A stretch of 64,000 nucleotides of DNA from DASSQJ01 sp963772645. Its GTDB lineage: Bacteria > Actinomycetota > Actinomycetes > Actinomycetales > Dermatophilaceae. The stretch is taken from contig CAVYYD010000010.1 of NCBI GenBank assembly GCA_963772645.1, positions 248,001-312,000 of the forward strand, read 5' to 3'. This document shows, piece after piece, positions 1 to 7,877 of this stretch. Within the stretch, counting starts at the first letter, position 1, and each line of letters opens with the position of its first letter. The notes beneath the pieces were generated by a model. It saw nothing but the letters and a program-made list of their open reading frames with translations, ran no database searches and was not told the origin of the DNA. A program made the translations under genes and the position numbers.

Positions 1-195
1 GGACTCCATCGTCGACGCCGACGCCAGGGTCTTCCCGACGCTGTCGTCGACGACCTGGGCGAAGACGTGGCGCGCGGAACGCGACACGACGAGACGGGGA
101 CGCGCGGTGGTTCCGGTGACCTGCTTGCGGACCCGGAGGTGGCGGCGGCCGCGGGCAGCCGTCTTCCCCTTGGCGCGCTTGATGATCAGTGCCAT
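1..195 (-). CDS. rplR: 50S ribosomal protein L18 (partial, 3' end outside window)
   Basis: Only the first 65 codons are inside the window; the rest lies to the left of base 1. Translation from the ATG at 195 begins MALIIKRAKGK and continues with a basic RGRRHLRVRKQVTG stretch and RPRLVVSRSARH, the usual L18 N-terminus. L18 binds 5S rRNA and places it on the large subunit. It follows rplF with a 3-base gap in the spc operon, so the two are co-transcribed. Identity is clear from sequence and position. Confidence 0.93.
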   Translation of the reverse strand, partial: MALIIKRAKGKTAARGRRHLRVRKQVTGTTARPRLVVSRSARHVFAQVVDDSVGKTLASASTMES

Positions 196-198
196 CGG

Positions 199-735
199 TT
201 ACTTACCAGCCTTTCCGACCTTGCGGCGGATGTGCTCGCCCGCGTAGCGGACGCCCTTGCCCTTGTACGGGTCGGGCTTGCGGAGCTTGCGGATGTTCGC
301 GGCCACCTCGCCGACCAGCTGCTTGTCGATGCCCTGGACCGAGAACCGGGTGGGGTTCTCGACCGCGAAGGTGATCCCCGCCGGGGGCTCGACGGTGATC
401 GAGTGCGAGTAGCCGAGGGCGAACTCGAGGTTGGAGCCCTTGGCCTGCACGCGGTAGCCGGTGCCGTGGATCTCGAGCTTCTTCTCGTAGCCCTCGGTGA
501 CGCCGAGGACCATGTTGTTGATCAGCGTGCGGGTCAGCCCGTGCAGCGAGCGCGACTCGCGCTCGTCGTCGGGCCGCTTGACCTCGAGGCCGGCGTCACC
601 CTGCTCGACCGTGATGGGCTCGGCGACGACGTGCGAGAGCTCGCCCTTGGGACCCTTGACCCTGACCTGGCGGCCGTCGACCGAGACGTCGACACCGCTC
701 GGGATCGTGACGGGGAGTCGTCCGATGCGCGACAT
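199..735 (-). CDS. rplF: 50S ribosomal protein L6
   Basis: 178 residues, full family length, with two tandem L6 folds. The N-terminus MSRIGRLPVTIP and the C-terminal signature PDPYKGKGVRYAGE (about residues 154-167) are diagnostic. L6 binds 23S rRNA near the factor-binding site and the L7/L12 stalk base. It sits between rpsH and rplR in standard spc order with a 12-base gap upstream. No anomaly is seen. Confidence 0.97.
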   Translation of the reverse strand: MSRIGRLPVTIPSGVDVSVDGRQVRVKGPKGELSHVVAEPITVEQGDAGLEVKRPDDERESRSLHGLTRTLINNMVLGVTEGYEKKLEIHGTGYRVQAKGSNLEFALGYSHSITVEPPAGITFAVENPTRFSVQGIDKQLVGEVAANIRKLRKPDPYKGKGVRYAGEHIRRKVGKAGK

Positions 736-747
736 GGTGCTACCCCC

Positions 748-1146
748 TTACCAGACGTAGGCGAGGACTTCCCCACCTACACCCTTGTTGGCGGCCTGCC
801 TGTCGGTGAGCAGTCCGGAGGACGTCGAGATGATGGCGACACCGAGACCACCGAGCACCTTGGGCAGGTTGGTGGACTTGGCGTACACCCGCAGGCCGGG
901 CTTGCTGACCCGGCGCAGGCCGGCGATCGAGCGCTCCCGGTTGGGGCCGTACTTGAGCTGGACCACCAGGGTCCGGCCGACCTCGGCATCCTCGACGGAC
1001 CAGCCGGCGATGTAGCCCTCGGCCTCGAGGATCTCGGCGATGTGGCTCTTGAGCTTGGAGAACGGCATGGAGACTGCGTCCTTGTGCGCCGAGTTGGCGT
1101 TCCGGACGCGGGTCAGCATGTCCGCGATCGGGTCTGTCATGGTCAT
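748..1146 (-). CDS. rpsH: 30S ribosomal protein S8
   Basis: 132 residues; DPIADMLTRVRNAN at the N-terminus and GGEVLAYVW at the C-terminus are S8 signatures. S8 is a primary binder of the 16S rRNA central domain and in enterobacteria represses its own operon. Two ATG codons lie two codons apart (1146 and 1140); the upstream one is chosen because GGAG lies about ten bases before it. The 118-base gap to rpsZ holds a perfect palindrome (1181-1198), unusually long for this compact operon. Confidence 0.97.
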   Translation of the reverse strand: MTMTDPIADMLTRVRNANSAHKDAVSMPFSKLKSHIAEILEAEGYIAGWSVEDAEVGRTLVVQLKYGPNRERSIAGLRRVSKPGLRVYAKSTNLPKVLGGLGVAIISTSSGLLTDRQAANKGVGGEVLAYVW

Positions 1147-1180
1147 TGGGCTTCTCCGCCCTCTCTCACCGGGGTTTCCT

Positions 1181-1198
1181 CCGGGCCGTACGGCCCGG
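1181..1198. repeat. Perfect palindrome between rpsZ and rpsH
   Basis: CCGGGCCGTACGGCCCGG reads the same on both strands and can form an 8-bp stem with a 2-base centre in the mRNA. It lies in the longest gap among the first seven spc genes, so it may be an intercistronic processing or attenuation hairpin. No U-tract follows. Confidence 0.5.
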
Positions 1199-1264
1199 CG
1201 GACCTGCGATGTAGATGGTGTTGGGACGTGGGGGGCTGCCGCGGGGGGCGGCGGGGTTCTCTGG

Positions 1265-1450
1265 CTACCAGCTGGACTTCGTCACACCGGGCAGCTCGCC
1301 GCGGTGTGCCATCTCCCGCAGGCAGATCCGGCACAGGCCGAACTTGCGGTAGACCGAGTGCGGGCGACCGCAGCGCTGGCACCGCGTGTAGCCGCGGACC
1401 TTGAACTTCGGCTCCTTGTTGGCCTTGTTGATCAGGGCAGTCTTGGCCAT
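1265..1450 (-). CDS. rpsZ: 30S ribosomal protein S14, zinc-binding (type Z)
   Basis: 61 residues, the short zinc-containing form. CQRC (24-27) and CRIC (40-43) supply the four cysteine ligands, and MAKTALINKANKEPKF is the typical actinobacterial start. S14 assembles late into the 30S head. Position between rplE (2-base gap) and rpsH is canonical. Many actinobacteria also encode a zinc-free S14 elsewhere for zinc limitation; it is not in this window. Confidence 0.97.
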   Translation of the reverse strand: MAKTALINKANKEPKFKVRGYTRCQRCGRPHSVYRKFGLCRICLREMAHRGELPGVTKSSW

Positions 1451-1452
1451 GC

Positions 1453-2022
1453 TCAGTTCTCCTTGAAGGGGAAGCCGAGCGCCTTGAGCAGCGCACGCCC
1501 CTCGTCGTCGTTCGTCGCGGACGTCACGACGGTGATGTCCATGCCGCGGACGCGGTCGATTCGGTCCTGGTCGATCTCGTGGAACATCGACTGCTCCGTG
1601 AGACCGAAGGTGTAGTTGCCGCGCCCGTCGAACTGCTTGGGGGACAGGCCGCGGAAGTCACGGATGCGCGGGAGCGCGGTGGTGACCAGGCGGTCGAGGA
1701 ACTCCCACATCCGGTCACCGCGCAGCGTCGCGTGGGCGCCGATCGGCATCCCCTCGCGGAGCTTGAACTGGGCGATCGACTTGCGGGCCCGGGTGACCAC
1801 CGGCCGCTGGCCGGTGATCGCCGCGAGGTCACGGACCGCACCCTCGATGAGCTTGCTGTCCTTCGCGGCGTCGCCGACACCCATGTTGACGACGACCTTG
1901 GTGACGCCCGGGACCTGCATGACGTTCGGGTAGCCGAACTGGTCCTTGAGCGCGCCCTTGATCTCGTCCTGGTAGCGCGACTTCAGGCGGGGCTGGGTAG
2001 CGGTGTCTGCCATCTCTCTCAC
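1453..2022 (-). CDS. rplE: 50S ribosomal protein L5
   Basis: 189 residues from the GTG at 2022, or 186 from the ATG at 2013 (MADTATQPRL). The GTG overlaps the rplX stop by four bases, which suggests translational coupling; either start fits. Core motifs PGVTKVVVNMGVGDA, GQRPVVTRARKSIA and FRGLSPKQFDGRGNY mark L5, the 5S rRNA-binding protein that contacts P-site tRNA. Standard place in the spc operon. Confidence 0.96.
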   Translation of the reverse strand: MREMADTATQPRLKSRYQDEIKGALKDQFGYPNVMQVPGVTKVVVNMGVGDAAKDSKLIEGAVRDLAAITGQRPVVTRARKSIAQFKLREGMPIGAHATLRGDRMWEFLDRLVTTALPRIRDFRGLSPKQFDGRGNYTFGLTEQSMFHEIDQDRIDRVRGMDITVVTSATNDDEGRALLKALGFPFKEN

Positions 2023-2366
2023 AGGTCCTTGCCCGAGCGTGCGCCGACGCGGACACGGCTCGCCTTCTGGCGGCCGTCGCGCTCGACGGTCTCGACGCGG
2101 GTCTTGATCCGGGTCGGCCTCTTGTCCGAGGGGTCGACGACCGCGACGTTGCTCACGTGGATCGGCGCCTCCTGGACCACGAGGCCACCGGTGCGGCTGC
2201 CCCGGGCGGACTCCCCGGCCTTGGTGTGGCGGGTGACGCGGTTGACGCCCTCGACCGTGACCCGACCGTTCTCACGGTCCACGGCGATGACCTTGCCGGT
2301 GCTGCCCTTGTCCTTGCCGGCGAGCACCTGCACGGTGTCGCCCTTCTTGATCTTCATCGACGCCAT
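2019..2366 (-). CDS. rplX: 50S ribosomal protein L24
   Basis: 115 residues. A KOW motif lies near the N-terminus (KKGDTVQVLAGKDKGSTGKV). L24 is an early 23S rRNA-binding assembly initiator. The start is the ATG at 2366 (MASMKIKKGD); the ATG three codons in is an alternative that gives the more usual MKIKKGD start. It follows rplN by three bases and overlaps rplE by four. Confidence 0.96.
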   Translation of the reverse strand: MASMKIKKGDTVQVLAGKDKGSTGKVIAVDRENGRVTVEGVNRVTRHTKAGESARGSRTGGLVVQEAPIHVSNVAVVDPSDKRPTRIKTRVETVERDGRQKASRVRVGARSGKDL

Positions 2367-2369
2367 GGC

Positions 2370-2738
2370 TCAGAGCACCTCCGGGGCGAGGCTGATGATC
2401 TTCATGAACCGCTTCTCGCGCAGCTCACGGCCCACCGGGCCGAAGATGCGGGTCCCGCGCGGGTCACCGTCGTTGCGGAGGATGACCGCGGCGTTCTCGT
2501 CGAAGCGGATGTAGGAGCCGTCGGCGCGACGGCGCTCCTTCTTGGTGCGGACGACGACGGCCTTGACGACGTCGCCCTTCTTGACGTTGCCGCCGGGGAT
2601 CGCGTCCTTGACGGTGGCGACGATGGTGTCGCCGATCCCGGCATACCGGCGACCCGAGCCACCGAGAACGCGGATGACGAGGATCTCCTTCGCACCCGTG
2701 TTGTCGGCGACACGCAGTCGCGACTCCTGCTGGATCAC
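2370..2738 (-). CDS. rplN: 50S ribosomal protein L14
   Basis: 122 residues, exact family length, starting at a GTG (MIQQESRLRVADNTGAKEI) behind a near-perfect Shine-Dalgarno (GGAGGTG, about six bases upstream). L14 lies at the subunit interface and contributes to an intersubunit bridge. It is first in the spc block; about 100 non-coding bases separate it from rpsQ, and the strong SD suggests independent initiation here. Confidence 0.97.
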   Translation of the reverse strand: MIQQESRLRVADNTGAKEILVIRVLGGSGRRYAGIGDTIVATVKDAIPGGNVKKGDVVKAVVVRTKKERRRADGSYIRFDENAAVILRNDGDPRGTRIFGPVGRELREKRFMKIISLAPEVL

Positions 2739-2809
2739 TTCACACCTCCGGTGTCAGCGGCCGCGCCGCTGCAAAGGCTCGGACCGGCGCTGCCGGACTG
2801 ACTTCTCTC

Positions 2810-2849
2810 CCAAGTGATGAGAGCTCGCTGCGCTCGCATCATCACTTGG
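2810..2849 (-). promoter_or_regulatory. Intercistronic hairpin at the rpsQ-rplN (S10/spc) junction
   Basis: CCAAGTGATGA (2810-2820) is the exact reverse complement of TCATCACTTGG (2839-2849), and GAGC/GCTC pair inside the loop. One arm covers the rpsQ stop codon. It marks the border of two classical ribosomal operons, so it may be a processing site or partial terminator; no U-run follows. Confidence 0.55.
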
Positions 2850-3132
2850 CCTTCTCGAGGATCTCGACGACGCGCCAGCGCTTGGTGGCCGACAGCGGCC
2901 GGGTCTCCATGATGAGGACGCGGTCGCCGACACCGGCGACGTTGCCCTCGTCGTGGGCATTGACCTTGCTCGAGCGGCGCAGCACCTTGCCGTAGAGGGC
3001 GTGCTTGACGCGGTCCTCGACCTCGACGACGACGGTCTTGTCCATCTTGTCGCTGACGACGTAGCCCTGGCGGGTCTTGCGGTGGCTGCGATCTGCGGCA
3101 GTGGTCACGGTCTCGTCCTTCGTCTCGCTCAC
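2842..3132 (-). CDS. rpsQ: 30S ribosomal protein S17
   Basis: 96 residues from the GTG at 3132, whose GTGA overlaps the rpmC stop by four bases; a longer in-frame reading upstream is discarded because of this coupling. Core RQGYVVSDKMDKTVVVEVEDR and the OB-fold strands to ETRPLSATKRWRVVEILEKAK identify S17, a primary 16S rRNA binder. The first ~16 residues are an acidic actinobacterial extension. Last gene of the S10 operon; its stop lies in a hairpin. Confidence 0.96.
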   Translation of the reverse strand: MSETKDETVTTAADRSHRKTRQGYVVSDKMDKTVVVEVEDRVKHALYGKVLRRSSKVNAHDEGNVAGVGDRVLIMETRPLSATKRWRVVEILEKAK

Positions 3133-3365
3133 TGGGCCCCACCCTTCACACCGATGCCGAGCTCGCGCTCGCGCATCTCCGTGTAGATCCGGGCGATGTC
3201 CTTGCGCACGGCCCGGAGCCGGCCGTGGTTGTCCAGCTGGCCGGTGGCCGACTGGAACCGGAGGTTGAACAGCTCCTCCTTGGCCTTGCGCAGCTCGTCG
3301 ACGAGGCGGTCGTCGTCGAAGCCGCGCAGCTCCTGGCTCGTCAGGTCCTTGGAACCGATGGCCAT
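3129..3365 (-). CDS. rpmC: 50S ribosomal protein L29
   Basis: 78 residues. The two-helix L29 core is visible as ELRGFDDDRLVDELRKAKEELFNLRFQ followed by RLRAVRKDIARIYTEMRERE. L29 sits at the peptide exit tunnel, where signal recognition particle and trigger factor dock. It overlaps rplP upstream by one base (TGATG) and rpsQ downstream by four. Confidence 0.96.
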   Translation of the reverse strand: MAIGSKDLTSQELRGFDDDRLVDELRKAKEELFNLRFQSATGQLDNHGRLRAVRKDIARIYTEMRERELGIGVKGGAQ

Positions 3366-3784
3366 CAGAAGTCACCACCCTCACGCCGGACGAAGCGGGC
3401 CTTCATCGGCAGCTTGTGCATCGCCAGGCGCAGGGCCTCGCGTGCGATGTCCTCCGGCACGCCGGAGAGCTCGAACATGATCCGGCCCGGCTTGACGTTG
3501 GCCACCCACCACTCGGGCGAGCCCTTGCCGGAGCCCATCCGGGTCTCGGCCGGCTTCTTCGTCAGCGGACGGTCCGGGTAGATGTTGATCCAGACCTTCC
3601 CGCCACGCTTGATGTAGCGGGTCATCGCGATACGGGCGGACTCGATCTGCCGGTTCGTCACGTACGCGGGCTCCAGGGCCTGGATGCCGTAGTCGCCGAA
3701 AGCGATCGTGGTGCCGCCCTTGGCCATCCCGGAGCGACCGGGGTGGTGCTGCTTGCGGTGCTTGACTCGACGGGGAATCAACAT
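3365..3784 (-). CDS. rplP: 50S ribosomal protein L16
   Basis: 139 residues; MLIPRRVKHRKQHHPGRSG is the conserved N-terminus, and GSGKGSPEWWVANVKPGRIMFE with PMKARFVRREGGDF closes the family signature. L16 organises the A-site tRNA elbow region and is needed late in 50S assembly. Two bases follow rpsC; the stop overlaps the rpmC start. Confidence 0.97.
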   Translation of the reverse strand: MLIPRRVKHRKQHHPGRSGMAKGGTTIAFGDYGIQALEPAYVTNRQIESARIAMTRYIKRGGKVWINIYPDRPLTKKPAETRMGSGKGSPEWWVANVKPGRIMFELSGVPEDIAREALRLAMHKLPMKARFVRREGGDF

Positions 3785-3786
3785 GG

Positions 3787-4593
3787 TCAGGACTCCTCGG
3801 TGCTCGGAGCGGCCGTGGCCTGCTCGGCGACGGGCGCCTCCGCCGTGGGCGCGGGGGCGGCCTCACGGCGGGCGCGGGCCGGACGGTCCGCGCCGTCACG
3901 ACGCGGGCCGCGACCCTGCCGCGGCGCGGTGGCCTGCTGGGCCGCGAGCTCGCGAGCGGTGAGGTCACCCTTGTAGATCCACACCTTGACGCCGATCCGG
4001 CCGAAGGTGGTCTTGGCCTCGTAGAAGCCGTAGTCGATGTTCGCGCGGAGGGTGTGCAGCGGCACGCGGCCCTCGCGGTAGAACTCGGTGCGGCTCATCT
4101 CGGCGCCGCCGAGGCGGCCGGAGACCTGGACGCGGATGCCCTTGGCGCCGGCGCGGGTCGCGGACTGCATCCCCTTGCGCATGGCGCGGCGGAACGAGAC
4201 ACGCGCGGACAGCTGCTCGGCAATGCCCTGGGCGACGAGCTGGGCCTCGACCTCGGGGTTCTTCACCTCGAGGATGTTGAGCTGCACCTGCTTGCCGGTG
4301 AGCTTCTCGAGCTCACCGCGGATGCGGTCGGCCTCGGCGCCGCGGCGGCCGATGACGATGCCCGGCCGGGCGGTGTGGATGTCGACGCGGACCCGGTCGC
4401 GGGTGCGCTCGATGTCGACGCGGGCGATCCCGGCGCGGTCCATGCCCTGGGACATGAGCTTGCGGATCGCCACGTCCTCCTTGACGTAGTCGCGGTAGCG
4501 CTGACCCTCCTTGGTGGAGTCGGCGAACCAGCGGGACTTGTGCTCCGTCGTGATCCCGAGGCGGAAGCCGTGCGGGTTGACCTTCTGGCCCAT
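3787..4593 (-). CDS. rpsC: 30S ribosomal protein S3
   Basis: 268 residues. MGQKVNPHGFRLGIT, a type-II KH domain (PGIVIGRRGAEADRI around residues 77-91) and the C-terminal S3 domain (RAGAKGIRVQVSGRLGGAE) are intact. S3 forms part of the mRNA entry tunnel. The last ~50 residues are an Ala/Pro/Arg then Glu-rich tail typical of actinobacterial S3. The start overlaps the rplV stop by one base. Confidence 0.97.
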   Translation of the reverse strand: MGQKVNPHGFRLGITTEHKSRWFADSTKEGQRYRDYVKEDVAIRKLMSQGMDRAGIARVDIERTRDRVRVDIHTARPGIVIGRRGAEADRIRGELEKLTGKQVQLNILEVKNPEVEAQLVAQGIAEQLSARVSFRRAMRKGMQSATRAGAKGIRVQVSGRLGGAEMSRTEFYREGRVPLHTLRANIDYGFYEAKTTFGRIGVKVWIYKGDLTARELAAQQATAPRQGRGPRRDGADRPARARREAAPAPTAEAPVAEQATAAPSTEES

Positions 4594-5018
4594 CAGCGGG
4601 TGCCTCCGTTCGTGGTCTTGGCGGGCTGGGCGACGACCACGGTGATGTGGCTCGTGCGCTTGTTGATGCGGCTGGCGCGACCCTGGGCGCGAGGCCGGAA
4701 GCGCTTCATCGTCGGGCCCTCGTCGACGAAGGCCGAGGCGACGACGAGCTCGCGCTCGTCGAAGCGCTCCGCGGCCGCGTCGGCCTTGAACCGCGCGTTG
4801 GCGATCGCGGACTCGAGGACCTTGCGGACCGGGTCGCTCGCGCCCTGCGGCGCGAACCGCAGGACCGAGACCGCCTCGGTGGCGCTCTTGCCGCGGATCA
4901 GGTCGACGACCCGGCGCGCCTTCATCGGCGCGACCCGGACGTGGCGGGCGACGGCCCGCGCCTCCATGCCGGGGTCCACGGGGGCGGAGCCCCCGCGCGT
5001 GGTGTTCTCGGTGGCCAT
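4593..5018 (-). CDS. rplV: 50S ribosomal protein L22
   Basis: 141 residues: a ~20-residue N-terminal extension, then ARHVRVAPMKARRVVDLIRGKS, the L22 signature. The C-terminal hairpin PRAQGRASRINKRTSHITVVV reaches into the nascent-peptide tunnel, where changes in other bacteria confer macrolide resistance; nothing abnormal is seen. Single-base overlaps join it to rpsS and rpsC. Confidence 0.97.
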   Translation of the reverse strand: MATENTTRGGSAPVDPGMEARAVARHVRVAPMKARRVVDLIRGKSATEAVSVLRFAPQGASDPVRKVLESAIANARFKADAAAERFDERELVVASAFVDEGPTMKRFRPRAQGRASRINKRTSHITVVVAQPAKTTNGGTR

Positions 5019-5299
5019 CAGCGACGACGCCCCTTCTTGTCTTCCTTCACGTGACCCTTGAAGGTGCGGGTCGGTGCGAACTCGCCGAACTTGTGGCCGA
5101 CCATCGCCTCGGTGACGAACACCGGGACGTGCTTGCGGCCGTCGTGGACGGCGAAGGTGTGGCCGAGCATGTCCGGCGCGATGACCGAACGCCGCGACCA
5201 GGTCTTGATGACGTTCTTGCTGCCCGCTTCGTTCTGGGCGTCCACCTTCTTCTGCAGGTGGTCGTCGATGAAGGGGCCCTTCTTCAGGCTACGAGGCAT
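5018..5299 (-). CDS. rpsS: 30S ribosomal protein S19
   Basis: 93 residues, exact family length. MPRSLKKGPFIDDHLQKKV and the signature TWSRRSVIAPDMLGHTFAVHDGRKHVPV are complete. S19 pairs with S13 in the head of the 30S subunit and contacts the A site. It lies 12 bases after rplB. Confidence 0.98.
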   Translation of the reverse strand: MPRSLKKGPFIDDHLQKKVDAQNEAGSKNVIKTWSRRSVIAPDMLGHTFAVHDGRKHVPVFVTEAMVGHKFGEFAPTRTFKGHVKEDKKGRRR

Positions 5300-5311
5300 T
5301 CCAGGCTCCTA

Positions 5312-6148
5312 TCAGCGCTTCTTGCCAGTACGGCGGCGGCGGACGATCAGCTTGTCGCTGGGCTTGCCGGGGCGGCGGGTGCGGCCCTCCGGCTTGCCCC
5401 ACGGCGAGACCGGGTGGCGGCCACCGGAGGTGCGGCCCTCGCCACCACCGTGCGGGTGGTCGACCGGGTTCATGACGACACCGCGGACGGTCGGGCGCTT
5501 GCCCTTCCAGCGCATCCGGCCGGCCTTGCCCCAGTTGATGTTCGACTGCTCGGCGTTGCCGACCTCGCCGACGGTGGCGCGGCAGCGCACGTCGACGTTG
5601 CGGATCTCGCCGGACGGCATGCGCAGCTGCGCGTAGGGGCCGTCCTTGGCGACGAGCTGGACGCGGACGCCGGCCGAGCGGGCGATCTTCGCCCCGCCGC
5701 CCGGCTTGAGCTCCACCGCGTGGATGACCGTACCGGTGGGGATGTTGCGCAGCGGCAGGCTGTTGCCCGGCTTGATGTCGGCACCCGGGCCGTTCTCGAT
5801 CGTCATGCCCTGCTCGAGGCCGCGCGGCGCGAGGATGTAGCGCTTCTCGCCATCGGCGTAGTGCAGCAGCGCGATCCGAGCGGTGCGGTTCGGGTCGTAC
5901 TCGATGTGCGCGACCTTGGCCGGCACGCCGTCCTTGTCGTGCCGACGGAAGTCGACGACGCGGTAGGCGCGCTTGTGCCCCCCACCGATGTGGCGGGTCG
6001 TGATGCGGCCGTTGTTGTTCCGGCCACCGGTCTTGGACAGCGGACGGACGAGGGACTTCTCGGGGGTGGAGCGGGTGACCTCGACGAAGTCGGCCACGCT
6101 CGACCCGCGACGCCCTGGCGTCGTCGGCTTGTACTTGCGGATACCCAT
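5312..6148 (-). CDS. rplB: 50S ribosomal protein L2
   Basis: 278 residues from the ATG at 6148 (MGIRKYKPTTPGRRGSS), the usual bacterial L2 start; the frame stays open upstream but that part overlaps rplW and is non-homologous. The VMNPVDHPHGGGEGRT segment carries the conserved histidine near the peptidyl-transferase centre. L2 is required for subunit association and peptidyl transfer. C-terminus GKPSDKLIVRRRRTGKKR is intact. Confidence 0.98.
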   Translation of the reverse strand: MGIRKYKPTTPGRRGSSVADFVEVTRSTPEKSLVRPLSKTGGRNNNGRITTRHIGGGHKRAYRVVDFRRHDKDGVPAKVAHIEYDPNRTARIALLHYADGEKRYILAPRGLEQGMTIENGPGADIKPGNSLPLRNIPTGTVIHAVELKPGGGAKIARSAGVRVQLVAKDGPYAQLRMPSGEIRNVDVRCRATVGEVGNAEQSNINWGKAGRMRWKGKRPTVRGVVMNPVDHPHGGGEGRTSGGRHPVSPWGKPEGRTRRPGKPSDKLIVRRRRTGKKR

Positions 6149-6170
6149 TGGTGTGTCTACCTCACGTTCC

Positions 6171-6470
6171 TCAGGCGCCGGCGCTGCCGAAGATGTCGAT
6201 CGAACCCTCGCGGAGGGTGACGATGGCGCGCTTGGTGTCCTTGCGCTTGCCGACACCGAACCGCGTGCGGCGGGTCTTGCCCGGGCGGTTCATCGTGTGC
6301 ACGGAGTCGACCTTGACCTTGAAGATCTCCTCGACGGCGATCTTGATCTCGGTCTTGTTCGACCTCGGGTCGACGATGAAGGTGTACTTGCCCTCGTCGA
6401 GGAGCCCGTAGGACTTCTCGGAGACGACCGGGGCGATCAGGATGTCGCGGGGGTTCTTGCCCTGGCTCAC
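6171..6470 (-). CDS. rplW: 50S ribosomal protein L23
   Basis: 99 residues from a GTG at 6470 that overlaps the rplD stop by four bases. RDILIAPVVSEKSYGLLDEGKYTF and VDSVHTMNRPGKTRRTRFGVGKR are L23 hallmarks. L23 is the main docking site for trigger factor and SRP at the tunnel exit. A 22-base gap separates it from rplB. Confidence 0.97.
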   Translation of the reverse strand: MSQGKNPRDILIAPVVSEKSYGLLDEGKYTFIVDPRSNKTEIKIAVEEIFKVKVDSVHTMNRPGKTRRTRFGVGKRKDTKRAIVTLREGSIDIFGSAGA

Positions 6471-7210
6471 TTCTCGTCCTCCTCGGTCGGGGCGTCCTCA
6501 CGCCGGGCCTCAGGGAGGCTGGCGCCGGTCTCCTCGATGTTGATGAGCTTGCTGCTCGCCTTGGGCTTGCTGGTGGCCTTCTTCTTCGCGGCCGCCGTCG
6601 GCGCCGCGACCTCGACCACGGTGCCGGTGAAGGTCTCGTAGGCGGCCTTGGTGAAGACGACGTCGTCGGCGCAGAGCACGTCGTAGGTGTTCAGCTGGTC
6701 GACCGCGAGGACGTGGACGTCGTCGAGGTTGCGGATCGACTTCATCGACACGACGTCGCTGCGGTCGAGCACGACGAGCAGGTTGCGCCGCTCGGTGAGC
6801 CCGGAGAGCAGCGCCTTGGCGTCCTTGGTCGAGGGGCTCCCGCCGGTGGCGAGCGCTTCGACGACGTGGATGCGGTCGTGGCGGGCCCGGTCGGAGAGGG
6901 CGCCGCGGAGCGCGGCGGCCTTCATCTTCTTGGGGGTCCGCTGGGCGTAGTCGCGCGGCTGCGGGCCGTGCACGACGCCACCACCGGCGAACTGCGGCGC
7001 CCGGGTCGAGCCCTGGCGGGCGCGGCCGGTGCCCTTCTGGCGGTACGGCTTCTTGCCGCCACCGCGGACCTCGCCGCGCGTCTTCGTCGCGTGCGTGCCC
7101 TGGCGGGCGGCCGCGAGCTGCGCGGTGACGACCTGGTGGATCAGCGGGACGTTGGTCTGGACGTCGAAGATCTCCGCGGGGAGGGTGACGTCGAGCGTCG
7201 TGGCGGTCAT
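6467..7210 (-). CDS. rplD: 50S ribosomal protein L4
   Basis: 247 residues from the ATG at 7210, two bases after rplC. The tunnel-lining loop GGGKKPYRQKGTGRARQGSTRAP (given in part) and FAGGGVVHGPQPRDY are conserved. L4 lines the exit tunnel and in enterobacteria also represses the S10 operon. The C-terminal ~40 residues are an unusual Lys/Ala then acidic tail (KKKATSKPKASSK ... EDAPTEEDEK) beyond the normal domain end. An in-frame reading upstream of 7210 is only a shadow of rplC. Confidence 0.96.
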   Translation of the reverse strand: MTATTLDVTLPAEIFDVQTNVPLIHQVVTAQLAAARQGTHATKTRGEVRGGGKKPYRQKGTGRARQGSTRAPQFAGGGVVHGPQPRDYAQRTPKKMKAAALRGALSDRARHDRIHVVEALATGGSPSTKDAKALLSGLTERRNLLVVLDRSDVVSMKSIRNLDDVHVLAVDQLNTYDVLCADDVVFTKAAYETFTGTVVEVAAPTAAAKKKATSKPKASSKLINIEETGASLPEARREDAPTEEDEK

Positions 7211-7212
7211 GG

Positions 7213-7869
7213 TCAGGCCCCCTTCGCGGCGGAACGGACGAGGACGACCGCGCCGCGCGGACCGGGGACGGCGCCCTCGACGAGCAGCAGCCCCTTCTCG
7301 GCGTCGACGGCGTGGATCGTCAGGTTCTGGGTGGTGTGGCGCACGCCGCCCATCCGGCCGGCCATCCGCATCCCCTTGAAGACGCGGCCGGGGGTGGCGC
7401 AGCCACCGATCGAGCCGGGCTTGCGGTGGTTCTTGTGCGCACCGTGCGAGGAGCTGACGCCGTGGAAGCCGTGACGCTTCATGACCCCGGCGAAGCCCTT
7501 GCCCTTGGTCGTCGCGGTGACGTCGACCGCCTGGCCGGCCTCGAAGGTGTCGGCGCCGAGCTCCTGGCCGAGCGCGTACTCCGCGGCGTCGGCGGTGCGG
7601 ATCTCGATGAGGTAGCGGCGCGGGGTGACGCCGGCCTTGTCGAAGTGGCCGGTCAGCGGCTGGTTGACCTTGCGCGGGTCGATCGCCCCGTAGCCGATCT
7701 GGACGGCGGCGTAGCCGTCGGTGCCGGCGTCGCGCACCTGGGTGACGACGTTCGCGCCGGCCTGGATGACGGTGACGGGCACGAGACGGTTGTTCTCGTC
7801 CCACACCTGGGTCATGCCGAGCTTGGTGCCCAGCAGACCCTTCTGGGTCTTCGTGGCAGTGGTGGTCAT
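7213..7869 (-). CDS. rplC: 50S ribosomal protein L3
   Basis: 218 residues. KGLLGTKLGMTQVWDENN at the N-terminus, and the central KGKGFAGVMKRHGF with GSIGGCATPGRVFKGMRMAGRMG form the loop that reaches the peptidyl-transferase centre. L3 is one of the first 23S rRNA binders. Eight bases separate it from rpsJ. Confidence 0.97.
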   Translation of the reverse strand: MTTTATKTQKGLLGTKLGMTQVWDENNRLVPVTVIQAGANVVTQVRDAGTDGYAAVQIGYGAIDPRKVNQPLTGHFDKAGVTPRRYLIEIRTADAAEYALGQELGADTFEAGQAVDVTATTKGKGFAGVMKRHGFHGVSSSHGAHKNHRKPGSIGGCATPGRVFKGMRMAGRMGGVRHTTQNLTIHAVDAEKGLLLVEGAVPGPRGAVVLVRSAAKGA

Positions 7870-7877
7870 CGCGAGCC

